64,000 bases of DNA from Methylophaga marina (GCF_030296755.1 NZ_AP027741.1:682001-746000), one strand, 5' to 3'. Positions 1-10,423 are shown, counted from the stretch's first letter. Made by a program: numbers and translations. The notes: generated by a model not told the origin, from the sequence alone.

Positions 1-2688
1 CATCTTTAAAGCGACGTAATGATTCGAGCTCACCTTCGTATACCACTACGTTATCACGTAGTACACGAATTGGGTTGTTGCGTTTAACCGTACCTTCTAC
101 TACCAAACAACCTGCTATGTCACCAAACTTAGGCGATCTAAATACATCGTCAACTCTAGCCAGACCGATGATTTCATCTCTGTATACAGGTTCAAGCATA
201 CCTGTCATGGCTTTAGTAACAACGTCTAATAGGTCATAAATGATGCTGAAGTACTGAACATCCAGACCTTTTTCACTGATCACTTTACGTGCTGCATTAT
301 CAGCACGAACATTAAAGCCAATCAGAATCGCATCGGAAGCGGCAGCAAGTTGAGCATCGGTTTCATTAATACCACCAACACCTGAACCGACAACACGGAC
401 TTTTACTAAATCTGTAGACAGTTTCTGCAACCCTTGACTCACTGCTTCAACAGAACCGTGAACGTCACCCTTAATAACAACATTAAGCGTTTTAACGTCA
501 CCTTCTTCCATCTTGTTGAACATTTCGTCCAATTTAGCCGCTTGTTGTTGAGCCATTTTTTGCTCACGGGCTTTTGTTTGACGGAAGTTGGCAATTTCAC
601 GTGCAGTGCGGTCATCAGGCGCTGCCTGAAGTTCATCACCGGCAGCGGGTGTACCAGATAAGCCAAGTAACTCTACCGGTGTTGAAGGGCCAGCATGTTT
701 AAGTTGTTCGCCTGTCTCGTTAAACATAGCACGAACGCGGCCATACTCTTGACCAACAACGACGATATCGCCCTTGTTTAAAGTCCCTTGTTGAACCAGT
801 ACCGTTACCACCGTACCACGACCTTTATCCAGTCGCGCTTCAATGACAGTACCGTGAGCAGGTCCTTGTTCAGGTGCTTTCAGCTCCATAACCTCTGCCT
901 GAAGCGAAATAGCTTCCAGCAGATCTTCAATACCTTGCCCCGTTAATGCTGATACAGGAATAAACTGAACATCACCACCCCAGTCTTCTGGAATGACTTC
1001 GTGATTAGCTAATTCTTGCTTCACACGATCAGGGTTAGCATCCTGTTTATCTATTTTGTTAACAGCAACAATGATGACTGAATCAGCGGCTTTAGCATGC
1101 TGAATTGCTTCAATTGTTTGCGGCATAACACCGTCATCTGCTGCGACCACCAGAATCACGATATCAGTCACTTTTGCACCGCGTGAACGCATTTCAGTAA
1201 ATGCAGCATGGCCCGGTGTATCAAGGAATGCGATTTCACCACGACTGGTTTCGACTTTGTATGCACCAATATGCTGAGTGATACCACCTGCCTCACCAGA
1301 AGTCACTTTGGTACGACGGATGTAGTCCAATAACGATGTTTTACCATGGTCAACATGGCCCATGACAGTAACAACTGGTGCTCGACCAATCGCTTCGCCC
1401 TGATGCTCATCAGACACTTGAAGTGCTTGTTCAACTTCATTCTCGATGATAGGTTTTGCGATATGCCCCATTTCTTCAACCACAATAACTGCGGTATCTT
1501 GATCAAGAACCTGGTTGATGGTGGCCATGGTGCCAAGTCCCATCAGAGCCTTGATAACTTCACCAGCTTTAACTGACATACGCTGAGCTAGATCAGAAAC
1601 ACTGATGGTTTCCGGTACGTTTACTTCATGTACGACGGGTGCAGTAGGTTTTGAAAAGCCGTGTTCTTGATCTTTATTAACAGCGACTTTCGCTGCCGAT
1701 CCTTTTTCTTCTTACGGCGCCCACCTTTGCCTTCGGTCACGTGAAGTTCTTTACGCTCAAACTCATCATCGTTACGACCGCCTTTGCGGCTAGATTTTTC
1801 ACGATTATGTTTCGCTTCGGCATCTTTCGTCTTACGCACACCTGCTTTTTGTTCTTTTGCTTGCGCTTCTGCAGCAGCAGCACGTGCTTTTTCCCTTTCT
1901 TTCTCAAGAGCCTCTTCTTCTTCACGTGCTTTTTTCTTGGCTTCGAGTGCTTTTTCCGCTTCAATTCTAGCCAGGTTTGCAGCACGTCTCTTTGCATCAG
2001 CTTCTTCAAGCTTTTTATGTGCAAGTTGAGAGGCCGTTAAGGATGATGTTTCTGTTTTCTGCTTTGGTTTAGGTTTCACTGTTTCTTCAATCGCTTTTTC
2101 AGCTTTCTTAGATTTAGCTTCTTCTTCCAGGGCTTTTTTCTCTTCTTCTGCTGCTAACTTGGCTTCTTCTGCCGCTCTATTCTCTGCTTCGATTGCCGCC
2201 GCTACAGCCGCTGCTTCTTCTTCAGATTCTTTAAGACGACGAGCTTCATCATCCTGTTGACGGCGCTTGGCTTCTTCTAATCGAAGCGCTTCAAGTCTCG
2301 CCACCTCAGCAGCTTGTTGTTCAGCCACACTCATCTGAGCGGTTTGCTCTGTATTGGTAGTGCTGTCTTCAGTTTCGTTACGTTTTACGTATGTACGTTT
2401 TTTCCGTACTTCAACACTAACACTTTTACCACCACGTGCTGTACCACCTAATTTAATTTCACTAACTGATTTACGCTTTAGTGTAATTTTTTTAGGCACT
2501 GCGGTTTCACCACCACCAGACTTACCATGACGCTGTTGCAAGAATTGTAATAACGTCTGTTTTTGATCTTCAGTAATGAAGTCATCAGGCTTTGAGACGT
2601 TAATCCCTGCTTCGTTCAGCTGTTCGACCAAGCGTTCAGCTGTAATTCCGACTGTGCCAGCTAGGTCCTTAACCCTCATGTCACTCAT
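1..2688 (-). CDS. infB: Translation initiation factor IF-2 (C-terminus off the window, one frame break)
   Basis: IF-2 is the GTPase that brings formyl-Met-tRNA to the 30S subunit and promotes subunit joining. The N-terminus (from 2688) carries the IF2_N domain, followed by a long Lys/Glu/Ala-rich charged linker. The GTPase core follows, with the G1 motif GHVDHGK encoded near 1340-1380. The low-coordinate edge reads SLRRFKD, which is about 35-40 residues before the usual IF-2 C-terminus, so the gene runs off the window. The frame breaks at the T5 run 1703-1707. Adding one base joins the linker (RRKKKK) to GSAAKV and then GFSKPTAPV. Because the gene is essential, I take the break to be a sequencing error. 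It starts 3 bp after the nusA stop and is the third gene of rimP-nusA-infB. Confidence 0.96.
1703..1707 (-). other. Probable one-base sequencing deletion in infB
   Basis: This is a run of five T. As given, the infB frame leaves the conserved protein here and stops at 1621. One additional base restores the reading frame into the GTPase domain. The position is in the coding sequence for the Lys-rich linker. Confidence 0.8.
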
Positions 2689-2691
2689 TGG

Positions 2692-4203
2692 TTACTCCCC
2701 TGCATCTGTTTGTTCATTAGCAAACCACGATTCTCTGGCTTTCATGATAAGTGCAGCAGCTTGCTGTTCTTCCATACCACCTATTTCAACTAACTCATCG
2801 ACGGCGAGTTCAGCTAAATCATCAAGATCAGTGATACCTTTACTTCCCAAAGTTAACGCGAGATCACGCGTCATCCCTTCCATATTTATCAGCTCTTGAG
2901 TTGGCTCTGCTGACTCCAGCTGTTCTTCACTTGCAATCGCGCGAGTTAAAAGTACATCTCTTGCTCTCGAACGAAGTTCAGCAACGATATCGGCATCAAA
3001 CTCTTCAATGTCGAGCATTTCATGCTCTGGGACATAAGCCACTTCTTCAAGTGATGAGAAGCCTTCTTGGGCCAGAATTAATGCAACATCTTCATCGACA
3101 TCAAGATCCGCCATGAAGGTTTTGATTAATTCGCCAATTTCAGACTCTGCTTTTTTGTCAGCATCAGAAGCTGACATCACATTGAGTTCCCACCCCGTTA
3201 ATTGGCTGGCTAAGCGCACATTTTGTCCACCGCGACCAATCGCTTGAGATAACTGAGCATCTTCAACAGCAATGTCCATGCTATGCGCGTCTTCATCAAC
3301 AACGATAGATAAAACTTCAGCTGGCGCCATGGCATTAATAGCAAATCGAGCAACATCTTCATCCCAAAGGATAATATCAACACGCTCTCCAGCTAGCTCA
3401 TTAGTGACTGCTTGAACACGTGATCCACGCATACCGACACAGGCACCAACAGGATCTATACGTGACTCTTTGGCCAGTACAGCAATCTTAGCTCGCAAAC
3501 CAGCATCACGCGCCGCCCCTTTTACTTCGATCATGCCATCACTGATTTCAGGCACTTCTAAGCGGAAGAGTTCGATTAATAACTCAGGAGCAACACGGCT
3601 GACGATGAGTTGTGGACCACGACCTTCTGGTCTAATTTCTTTTAAGTAACCACGAATACGGTCACCCGTTCTGAAACTCTCACGCGGGATCATTTCTTCA
3701 CGTGGTAAAAATGCTTCTGCATTACCACCAAGATCCAAAGTCACATTGCCACGCTCAACACGTTTCACTGTACCGTGAATCATTTGACCGACCTTCTCAC
3801 GATATTGGTCGACTACCTGTGCGCGTTCTGCTTCACGTACTTTCTGGACAATCACCTGTTTAGCAGTCTGTGCCGCAATACGACCAAACTCAACAGACTC
3901 CATAGGTTCGCGAACATACTCACCCACTACAGCATCAGGATTGCTTTCTTGAGCATCGTCTATTGTAATTTCTGTCTCTGGTGACTGATAGTCTTCATCT
4001 TCGACGATCAACCATTGACGAAACGTTTCGTAATTACCTGTGACACGATCGATCTGTACATGTGCATCCAATGCCATGTCGTAGCGTTTACGTGTAGCCA
4101 TCGCTAACGCCGCTTCAATTGCCTGAAAAATCACTTCCTTGCCCACGCCTTTTTCATTAGACATGGCATCGACAACCAATAAAATTTCTTTGTTATTCAT
4201 CAC
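2692..4203 (-). CDS. nusA: Transcription termination/antitermination factor NusA
   Basis: NusA binds RNA polymerase and nascent RNA and modulates pausing, termination and antitermination. The 503 residues match the enterobacterial length (about 495). In order there is the N-terminal RNAP-binding domain (about 1-130), an S1 domain, two KH domains (core IDPVGACVGMRG, then AIGRGGQNVRLASQ), and two acidic helix-hairpin repeats at the C-terminus that are typical of gammaproteobacteria. The start MMNNKEIL could be either of two adjacent ATG codons. It lies between rimP and infB, 3 bp from infB, and is surely cotranscribed with it. Confidence 0.98.
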   Translation of the reverse strand: MMNNKEILLVVDAMSNEKGVGKEVIFQAIEAALAMATRKRYDMALDAHVQIDRVTGNYETFRQWLIVEDEDYQSPETEITIDDAQESNPDAVVGEYVREPMESVEFGRIAAQTAKQVIVQKVREAERAQVVDQYREKVGQMIHGTVKRVERGNVTLDLGGNAEAFLPREEMIPRESFRTGDRIRGYLKEIRPEGRGPQLIVSRVAPELLIELFRLEVPEISDGMIEVKGAARDAGLRAKIAVLAKESRIDPVGACVGMRGSRVQAVTNELAGERVDIILWDEDVARFAINAMAPAEVLSIVVDEDAHSMDIAVEDAQLSQAIGRGGQNVRLASQLTGWELNVMSASDADKKAESEIGELIKTFMADLDVDEDVALILAQEGFSSLEEVAYVPEHEMLDIEEFDADIVAELRSRARDVLLTRAIASEEQLESAEPTQELINMEGMTRDLALTLGSKGITDLDDLAELAVDELVEIGGMEEQQAAALIMKARESWFANEQTDAGE

Positions 4204-4277
4204 GCCCCCAGTGGATTACGTAGCAGACCAAATCCAGCTCAGTATTCAATATATTAACCGCTAATAATACGCTTGTT

Positions 4278-4724
4278 TTAGGCAACAAGTCTTGCTTTTG
4301 CTAACTTTGCCAAAGGCAAGGCATATACCTCACCATCCACTTCTATTAAGATCTCACCATCACTAAAGCCCTCTAATACGCCCTTGAAATTACGTCGGCC
4401 AGCGACAGGTAATTTCATTGTTATTTTGGCTTCAGCACCTTTAAATCTTTCAAAGTCCCGAGCCTTAAATAAAGGTCGATCAAATCCTGGGGATGATACT
4501 TCCAGCACGTAAGCACTTCGAATTGGCTCTTCTACATCAAGAATACCGCTCACTTGATGACTAACCCTTTCACAGTCTTCTATACCAATGCCTTGCTCAG
4601 CATCAATGTAGATTCGTAAGATAGGATCGGGGCCGCCCTGGATATATTCAATGCCTACCAATTCATATCCAAGAGTCTCAATGGAAGACTCAACAAGTTG
4701 TTCAATCTGATCAGTAATGGCCAT
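4278..4724 (-). CDS. rimP: Ribosome maturation factor RimP
   Basis: RimP is needed for 30S subunit maturation. The 148-residue protein has the family pattern throughout: an N-terminal alpha/beta domain with ELVGIEYIQGG, a central CERVSHQVSGILD, then VSSPGFDRPL and a C-terminal SH3-like domain ending LPLAKLAKARLV. It is the first gene of rimP-nusA-infB and is separated from nusA by 73 bp. No strong Shine-Dalgarno sequence precedes the ATG. A hairpin and a terminator-like element lie just upstream. Confidence 0.97.
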   Translation of the reverse strand: MAITDQIEQLVESSIETLGYELVGIEYIQGGPDPILRIYIDAEQGIGIEDCERVSHQVSGILDVEEPIRSAYVLEVSSPGFDRPLFKARDFERFKGAEAKITMKLPVAGRRNFKGVLEGFSDGEILIEVDGEVYALPLAKLAKARLVA

Positions 4725-5091
4725 AAGTATGTATTAAGCCTTGCGGCTTAAATCAATTCTCCAGAAAAACAAAAACCCCATACAGGGGCCCGGAATTCAA
4801 AATATTGTCATGCGGCTAATCTACACCGCTCTGCCATAAGCATCTGTGCTGGAATAAGCTTGCTTCCAGTACTGATTGCTCTCCAGAAAGCACAGAATAT
4901 TAACAGAAACCTACCCGTCACAGCAACTTAAACTATTTATAGCCACAAACTCAGTTTTACTTGCTTCAACCACACAATCATGAATCAACTGACATTCATG
5001 CTATGAAAATTACCTTTATATCTTTCTTGGGAAAACTTTCATTCCTGCAGTCAGGTCAGTTTGTTTTCTGTAAGCACAGGAAAAGTAACTC
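4725..5091. other. 367-bp intergenic region between rimP and the secreted orphan
   Basis: No gene or tRNA is visible here. In many relatives the initiator tRNA sits directly upstream of rimP, but here it lies beyond the small plus-strand gene. The rimP-proximal end holds a short hairpin (TTAAGCC/GGCTTAA, about 4734-4751) and a G+C hairpin followed by a T-rich tract on the minus strand. Elsewhere a CTGGAA/TTCCAG inverted repeat (4849-4869) and a repeat of TCTCCAGAAA near 4758 and 4880 are visible. The promoters of both flanking genes should be here, but I could not assign convincing -35/-10 boxes. Confidence 0.6.
4763..4790 (-). terminator. Terminator-like hairpin in the rimP leader
   Basis: Read on the minus strand, a short CCCC/GGGG stem with loop TGTAT is followed at once by TTTTTGTTTTT. 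It sits about 40-60 bp upstream of the rimP start in the same direction. It may therefore be an attenuator for the rimP-nusA-infB operon rather than an end-of-gene terminator. The stem is only 4-5 bp, so the call is weak. Confidence 0.35.
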
Positions 5092-5478
5092 ATGAAAATA
5101 TCACTATCTCGTTTTATTCTTTATTTTTTATGTTCTATAAGTGTCAGCCATCCTCTCTCTGCTGACAGTGAACATGCTTCAGATTACATAGTGTTTAAAA
5201 CAATAGAAGATGAAGATACTAGTAGTGACTGTACACAACGAGGCGGATTACGTATCTATGTTGAGAATATTCATCCAAAAAAAGTAATCGATATCAGTTT
5301 AGATCGTTATTTTTCCGATGTAAGGCAGGCTGGTCGCTCCATGTTTGCTCTGCAAAGCGGTCACATGCAAGCACTAGGCTGTAACGTTGTTATGGAGAGT
5401 CAGCAGCATTGGGAATTAGTTAATGCCACATTTATAGAAAAAGAAGATGCGATCAAGAGATACGGTGAGGTGTATTAA
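5092..5478 (+). CDS. Small exported protein of unknown function
   Basis: I do not recognise this 128-residue protein. Residues 1-24 form a signal peptide (basic MKISLSR, hydrophobic stretch, cleavage probably after LSA). The mature part has two cysteines (C47, C97) that could form a disulfide if it is periplasmic. A Shine-Dalgarno sequence (AGGAAAAG) precedes the ATG at good spacing. It stands alone on the plus strand between two minus-strand units and ends just before a strong terminator. That isolation, between rimP and the initiator tRNA that usually adjoin, suggests insertion into a conserved neighbourhood. Confidence 0.8.
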   Translation: MKISLSRFILYFLCSISVSHPLSADSEHASDYIVFKTIEDEDTSSDCTQRGGLRIYVENIHPKKVIDISLDRYFSDVRQAGRSMFALQSGHMQALGCNVVMESQQHWELVNATFIEKEDAIKRYGEVY

Positions 5479-5487
5479 CGCCCAATA

Positions 5488-5523
5488 AAAAAGCTCAAAA
5501 CAACAAGTTGTTTTGAGCTTTTT
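5488..5523. terminator. Bidirectional rho-independent terminator
   Basis: A perfect 17-bp inverted repeat (arms 5488-5504 and 5507-5523, AA loop) has A-rich and T-rich ends, so it can work in both directions. It ends the small plus-strand gene and the minus-strand initiator tRNA, whose 3' end is at 5533. Confidence 0.9.
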
Positions 5524-5532
5524 ATATTCTAT

Positions 5533-5609
<77 letters not shown>

Positions 5610-5625
5610 CCTGATTAAGCAATGC

Positions 5626-5654
5626 ATTATACATACCAGTTCATGGTGACGCAA
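5626..5654 (-). promoter_or_regulatory. Sigma-70 type promoter of tRNA-fMet
   Basis: On the minus strand, TTGCGT (5649-5654) and a perfect TATAAT (5626-5631) are separated by exactly 17 bp. The expected start point is about 10 nt before the tRNA 5' end at 5609. The -35 box lies just past the ntrC stop codon. Confidence 0.75.
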
Positions 5655-5662
5655 GCCTTATT

Positions 5663-7078
5663 CTAATTTTCTTTTAGTTTACGCGTCAGCGTGTTTCTAC
5701 CCCACCCTAATAATTTAGCTGCTTCCTGACGTTTACCTGCTGTTTTCTCGAGAGCAACTTCCATCAGTAAATGCTCGATAAGTGGAACAACATCTGCCAG
5801 TGCACCTTCCTGTCCAGTCAAAGCCTTGTTTGCTGCCCATTGTCTGAACAACTGTTGCCAGTCACCGCCTTGTCTACCGTTATTGGCATCTATTGTTTCT
5901 GTAGAGAGCTCGACAGGCAAATCATCCATCTGAACGACTTGCCCAGGTGACATGACTGTCAGCCAACGACACGTGTTCTCTAATTGTCGAACATTTCCTG
6001 GCCAAGGTAATTGGGATAAATACATCTCCACATCAGTTGCAACTGATTTCGTTGACATATTTAATTCTTTAGCAGCCTTATTCAGAAAATAAGCGACCAA
6101 AGCTGGAATATCCTCTCGACGTTCACGAAGTGATGGAATATGAATTCGAATGACATTCAGCCGATGAAATAAATCTTCACGGAAATCGCCTCGCTCAACA
6201 AGCTTTTCAAGATTTTGATGGGTTGCGGCAATGATTCGAACATCTACTTTTACTGCACTATGTCCACCAACTCGGAAAAACTCACCATCTGATAGCACAC
6301 GCAAGAGTCGTGTTTGTAGCTCGATAGGCATATCCCCGATTTCGTCTAGGAATAAGGTACCGCCATTAGCTTGTTCAAACCGACCTTTTCGCTGTACATG
6401 CGCGCCAGTGAAGGCCCCTTTTTCATGGCCAAACAATTCTGATTCGAGTAGCTCTTTGGGGATTGCAGCCATGTTTAAAGCAATGAAAGGACCATGCTTT
6501 CTCGGGCTATGACGATGCAGTGCTTGAGCAACTAATTCTTTCCCTGTTCCTGACTCCCCATTCACCATGACGGTGATATTTGAACGCGCCAGCCGTCCTA
6601 TCGCTCTAAAAACCTCTTGCATTGCAGGTGCTTCACCAACAATATCTGTGCCGATATTTACATTTTCAGCGGGCTCGCTATTCTGTTCACGACTATGACT
6701 GATAGCCCGTTGGACTAGCTCAACCGCCTCATCAACATCAAATGGTTTGGGTAAATATTCAAACGCCCCACCTTCGTATACAGATACGGCACTATCCAAA
6801 TCAGAATAGGCCGTCATAATAATCACCGGTAACTCTGGGTAGCGTTCTTTAATTTCAGATAGAAGTTCAAGACCATCAATACCAGGCATTCTGATATCGC
6901 TGATTAATACATCCGGTCTTTGTTCACGACCTTGTTTTAGCTCATTAAGTGCGATATCACCGGTTTCAAAAGCGCGAACTGTAATATCAACCACTTCCAA
7001 TGCTTTTTGTAAAACCCACCGAATTGATCGGTCATCATCAACAATCCAAGCTATCGCTCTGCTAGCGCTCACGTCCAA
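5663..7078 (-). CDS. glnG: Nitrogen regulation response regulator NtrC (NR-I)
   Basis: NtrC is the sigma-54 enhancer-binding activator of nitrogen-assimilation genes and is phosphorylated by NtrB. The 471 residues show a receiver domain with acidic pocket D14-D16, phosphoacceptor D61, T89 and K111. An AAA+ domain follows with Walker A GESGTGKE (173-180), the sigma-54 contact loop GAFTGA (220-225) and Walker B LFLDEIG (241-247). A Fis-type helix-turn-helix lies at the very C-terminus (QEAAKLLGWGRNTLTRKL). It overlaps the end of ntrB by 17 bp, so the two are translationally coupled. Its likely target is the glnA control region in this window. Confidence 0.97.
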   Translation of the reverse strand: MDVSASRAIAWIVDDDRSIRWVLQKALEVVDITVRAFETGDIALNELKQGREQRPDVLISDIRMPGIDGLELLSEIKERYPELPVIIMTAYSDLDSAVSVYEGGAFEYLPKPFDVDEAVELVQRAISHSREQNSEPAENVNIGTDIVGEAPAMQEVFRAIGRLARSNITVMVNGESGTGKELVAQALHRHSPRKHGPFIALNMAAIPKELLESELFGHEKGAFTGAHVQRKGRFEQANGGTLFLDEIGDMPIELQTRLLRVLSDGEFFRVGGHSAVKVDVRIIAATHQNLEKLVERGDFREDLFHRLNVIRIHIPSLRERREDIPALVAYFLNKAAKELNMSTKSVATDVEMYLSQLPWPGNVRQLENTCRWLTVMSPGQVVQMDDLPVELSTETIDANNGRQGGDWQQLFRQWAANKALTGQEGALADVVPLIEHLLMEVALEKTAGKRQEAAKLLGWGRNTLTRKLKEN

Positions 7079-8134
7079 ACTCCAAAGGAAATGTTACGGA
7101 AAAAATAGTTTGTCCAACTTTGCTGGAGCAGCTGACTGTTCCACCATTGCGTTGCACTAAGTTCTGTACCAAATACAACCCAAGTCCAGTTCCATCAGCT
7201 CTTCCAGTAACTAATGGATAAAACAAACTATCTTGAAGAGATTCGGGGATGCCAGGGCCATTGTCTTCAACCTCAACTAACACCCCTAAACGGTAATATT
7301 GTTTTTCAATGGTGATATTTCGCTGTATCCGGGTCCGAAGGATAATTAAACCTACGCCATGCATAGCTTGAACAGCATTTCTCACAATATTGAGAAAAAT
7401 CTGAATCAGCTGGTCAAAATCAGCAAAAAGATCAGGAATACTCGGGTCATAATCAATCTTAAACTTAAGTCGTTCATCAACTTCAATATCCACCAATTGG
7501 CGAACATGCTGAAGAATTTCATGAATGTTGGTATGTCGTTTTTCAGGTTGCTGATTTGGTCCCAGCATTCTGTTCATCAAGTTCTGTAGACGATCCGCTT
7601 CCGTGATAATGATACGTGTGTATTCTTTTAAATCTTCAGAGTCTAGCTGTCTCTCAAGTAATTGTGCCGCACCACGTAAACCGCCTAATGGGTTTTTTAT
7701 TTCATGGGCAAGGCCACGCACGACTTGCTGTTGAGTGTGAAGATTTTCATCCCTACTGATCCTTTGTTGATAATCAAGTAATGCAAGTTCAAGAATGACA
7801 TAAGAGTCATCTGTATCCAGTACCTTAATAGAGCAATCTACAAGTACTTCACCGCTGGCCGGCAAAAACAAATGGACTTCACGCTCAATCAAAGCTTGAC
7901 CTGTGGATACCACTCGTTCAAGTGATTTAAAAAGCTTTTTTCGCCTGGAAGTAGGGTTTGTAGAGGAATGTTTTCAGCTTGGCGCTGGCTAATTTCAAAT
8001 AAAATTTCAGTTGCTGTGTTGATATAACTAACCCGTAAAGCTGAATCTAAGATCAGCACGGAAGTAGATAAACTTTCCAATACATCATTGCTGTTGAAAG
8101 TATTGTGACTCATAGTGGTAACACTCATATTCAT
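7062..8134 (-). CDS. glnL: Nitrogen regulation sensor kinase NtrB (one frame break)
   Basis: NtrB phosphorylates or dephosphorylates NtrC under control of PII. An N-terminal PAS domain (VLESLSTSVLILDSALRVSY) leads to the H-box RGLAHEIKNPLGGLRGA, then the N-box (NIVRNAVQAM) and G-boxes (DNGPGIP, GTGLGLYLV). The frame breaks within adjacent A5/T6 runs at 7929-7941. One extra base joins LLPGEK to FKSLERVVSTGQAL and gives about 357 residues, against about 350 in the family. The start is uncertain: ATG codons at 8134, 8128 and 8113 are all in frame and none has a good ribosome-binding site, while homologue alignment favours 8113. Confidence 0.93.
7929..7941 (-). other. Probable one-base sequencing deletion in glnL
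   Basis: An A5 run and a T6 run stand side by side on the plus strand. One missing base in either run explains the shift between the PAS half and the kinase half of NtrB. Confidence 0.75.
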
Positions 8135-8299
8135 GCGTAATTTGATAGCAAAAAACGCTCCACATTTGAGCACTATCAAAATGTTTAAAGTTAAGCTATT
8201 GATTGCTATAGAAACAAGGTTAAGTTGTACTCGAACAACTCATTGACACCACTTAATTGTATCTCTTTTATGCACCAAAGAAGTGCATACAGAAATGCT

Positions 8300-8836
8300 T
8301 CAATTTGCTGAAGAATTGTTGAGTTTAGATGCCCGGTGTAGATGGAATACAATACTTTCGCTAAGCAACTCTTGACCATTAGCATCAATAAGCTTGGCCA
8401 CAAGCTCATGCGAGCCCCTGCTGAGGTTACTGAACTGATAGGTTAATGTGATCTGGGGCTCACCTACAGTTTGTCCATCAAGAAATAGCTGAATACCATC
8501 ACCTCTTTCCTGGCTCAAAGCAGGCTCCACGCTTAAGGTCACTGTGACATCTCCATCATTGACCCATATGCTCTCATTAGCTGCTGGCGCAGTGATGGAT
8601 AGTTGATAGTCTGGAACCGGTGACGACGTGTCCTGTTCGACGTTTTCATTCATTGACGTGACAGGCTCAACATCTGGAGAGGAGTATGTCGTTGACGCAG
8701 GCAGTTCAATGAGCTCAGCACCTGGTCTTTCTTCATCAGAAAAAACAACTGTTCCGCTGGGATCTACCCAGCGATAAATTGCTGTTAGCCCTTGCGTGCT
8801 GAATAATAAGAAGAAAATCAGGTATATAACTCTCAT
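8300..8836 (-). CDS. Exported DUF4124-domain protein
   Basis: The protein begins with a hydrophobic signal sequence (MRVIYLIFFLLFSTQGLTA). A DUF4124 motif (IYRWVDPSGTVVFSDEERPGAE) follows, a small domain common in periplasmic proteins of gammaproteobacteria. The C-terminal half (about 85-165) looks like an Ig-like beta-sandwich segment (VTVTLSVEPALSQ, LFLDGQTVG, LVAKLIDANGQ). The start is taken at the ATG 8836; a GTG at 8854 is less likely. It lies between ntrB and glnA, a place where DUF4124 genes are often found. Its function is unknown. Confidence 0.85.
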   Translation of the reverse strand: MRVIYLIFFLLFSTQGLTAIYRWVDPSGTVVFSDEERPGAELIELPASTTYSSPDVEPVTSMNENVEQDTSSPVPDYQLSITAPAANESIWVNDGDVTVTLSVEPALSQERGDGIQLFLDGQTVGEPQITLTYQFSNLSRGSHELVAKLIDANGQELLSESIVFHLHRASKLNNSSAN

Positions 8837-8883
8837 TCGCTCAGCATATTCCACTGTGGAATTTACCGCAACTCACAGATATA

Positions 8884-8911
8884 AAAAAAGCGCCCCGAAA
8901 GGCGCTTTTTT
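8884..8911. terminator. Rho-independent terminator of glnA
   Basis: The inverted repeat AAAAAAGCGCC/GGCGCTTTTTT has a 6-nt loop and lies 23 bp past the glnA stop codon. It is symmetric enough to act in both directions, but glnA is the gene that needs it. Confidence 0.9.
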
Positions 8912-8933
8912 GTTAGCTTCATCACATAAGTGA

Positions 8934-10343
8934 TTAAACACTGTAGTACAAGTCGTATTCCACTGGATGAGTTTCCATACGGATACGTGTAACTTCTTCC
9001 ATTTTTAATGCAATGTAAGCATCAATCATATCATCAGTAAATACGCCACCTTCTGTTAAGAAAGCACGGTCTTCACTTAATGAATCAAGCGCTTGATCCA
9101 GAGAGTGACATACTGTTGGAATTTCTGCTGCTTCTTCTGCTGGTAAGTCATACAGATCTTTATCCATCGCATCACCAGGATGGATTTTGTTTTTAATACC
9201 ATCTAAGCCAGCCATCAACATTGCCGAGAATGCCAGGTACGGATTCGCTGTTGGATCAGGGAAACGTACTTCAATACGACGACCTTTAGGATTGTTTACG
9301 AAAGGAATACGGATTGACGCAGAACGGTTACGTGCAGAGTAAGCCAACATAACTGGCGCTTCAAAACCAGGTACAAGACGTTTGTAGCTATTTGTTGATG
9401 CGTTGGTAAAGGCATTCAGTGCACGAGCATGTTTGATGATACCACCGATGTAGTACAGTGCTGTTTCTGATAAGCCGCCGTATTTGTTACCAGTGAATTG
9501 GTTTTCACCATCTTTTGAGAACGATTGGTGAACGTGCATACCACTACCGTTATCACCGACGATTGGTTTTGGCATGAATGTCGCTGTTTTGCCGTAGGCA
9601 TGAGCCACATTATGTACAACATATTTCAGCGCTTGAACTTCATCCGCTTTTTTGACTAAGGTATTGAATTTAACACCAATTTCGCACTGACCAGCAGTGG
9701 CAACTTCATGGTGATGAACTTCAACTGGTAAGCCCATTTCTTCCATAGTCAAGCACATTGCTGCACGAATATCATTAAGAGAGTCAACAGGTGGTACAGG
9801 GAAATAGCCGCCTTTTACTTTTGGACGGTGACCTTTGTTACCATCAGCAAAGACTTTTTCAGTATTCCAAGCAGACTCATCTGAGTCGACTTTAAAGAAT
9901 GATCCTGACATGTCGCTGCCCCAACGAACATCATCTAAGATGAAAAATTCTGGTTCAGGACCGAAGAAAGCAGTATCACCCAGACCTGTCGATTGCAGGT
10001 AAGCCTCTGCACGTTTTGCCACACTACGTGGGTCACGCTCGTAACCTTGCATTGTTGCAGGTTCAACGATGTCGCAACGGATAATCAACGTGTTGTCATC
10101 CATAAATGGATCCATCACTGCTGTTTCAGGATCCGGCATTAAAATCATGTCTGATTCATTAATACCTTTCCATCCAGCAACAGAAGAGCCATCGAACATT
10201 GCGCCTTCTGTGAAGGTATCTTCTTCAATAGTGTGTGCAGGGTAAGAAACATGTTGTTCTTTACCACGCGTATCGGTGAAACGGAAGTCAACAAATTTGA
10301 CATCCTCATCTTTGATCATTTGAAGCACATTTTCGACTGACAT
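8934..10343 (-). CDS. glnA: Glutamine synthetase, type I
   Basis: The enzyme makes glutamine from glutamate, ammonia and ATP and is the entry point of nitrogen assimilation. The 469 residues equal the enterobacterial GSI-beta length. Visible signatures are FDGSSVAGW near the N-terminus, the ATP/glutamate site motifs ([25 protein letters not shown]-like [15 protein letters not shown]), NRSASIRIP, and the adenylylation site DLYDLP near residue 397. The enzyme is therefore expected to be switched by adenylylation. A good Shine-Dalgarno sequence (GGAGAAG) precedes the ATG. Upstream are a sigma-54 promoter and two NtrC-type sites. Confidence 0.98.
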   Translation of the reverse strand: MSVENVLQMIKDEDVKFVDFRFTDTRGKEQHVSYPAHTIEEDTFTEGAMFDGSSVAGWKGINESDMILMPDPETAVMDPFMDDNTLIIRCDIVEPATMQGYERDPRSVAKRAEAYLQSTGLGDTAFFGPEPEFFILDDVRWGSDMSGSFFKVDSDESAWNTEKVFADGNKGHRPKVKGGYFPVPPVDSLNDIRAAMCLTMEEMGLPVEVHHHEVATAGQCEIGVKFNTLVKKADEVQALKYVVHNVAHAYGKTATFMPKPIVGDNGSGMHVHQSFSKDGENQFTGNKYGGLSETALYYIGGIIKHARALNAFTNASTNSYKRLVPGFEAPVMLAYSARNRSASIRIPFVNNPKGRRIEVRFPDPTANPYLAFSAMLMAGLDGIKNKIHPGDAMDKDLYDLPAEEAAEIPTVCHSLDQALDSLSEDRAFLTEGGVFTDDMIDAYIALKMEEVTRIRMETHPVEYDLYYSV

Positions 10344-10407
10344 TTAACTTCTCCAATTTTTATAAACTGCACTTTTCTTAGTGCAAACTAAACACGCGAC
10401 ACAATAC

Positions 10408-10423
10408 AGCAGAAATCACGCCA
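10408..10423 (-). promoter_or_regulatory. Sigma-54 promoter of glnA
   Basis: On the minus strand the sequence TGGCGTGATTTCTGCT keeps the invariant GG and GC dinucleotides at the correct spacing, against the consensus TGGCACG-N4-TTGCW. It lies about 65 bp upstream of the glnA start codon, giving a leader of about 55 nt. NtrC-type sites sit further upstream. Confidence 0.7.
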
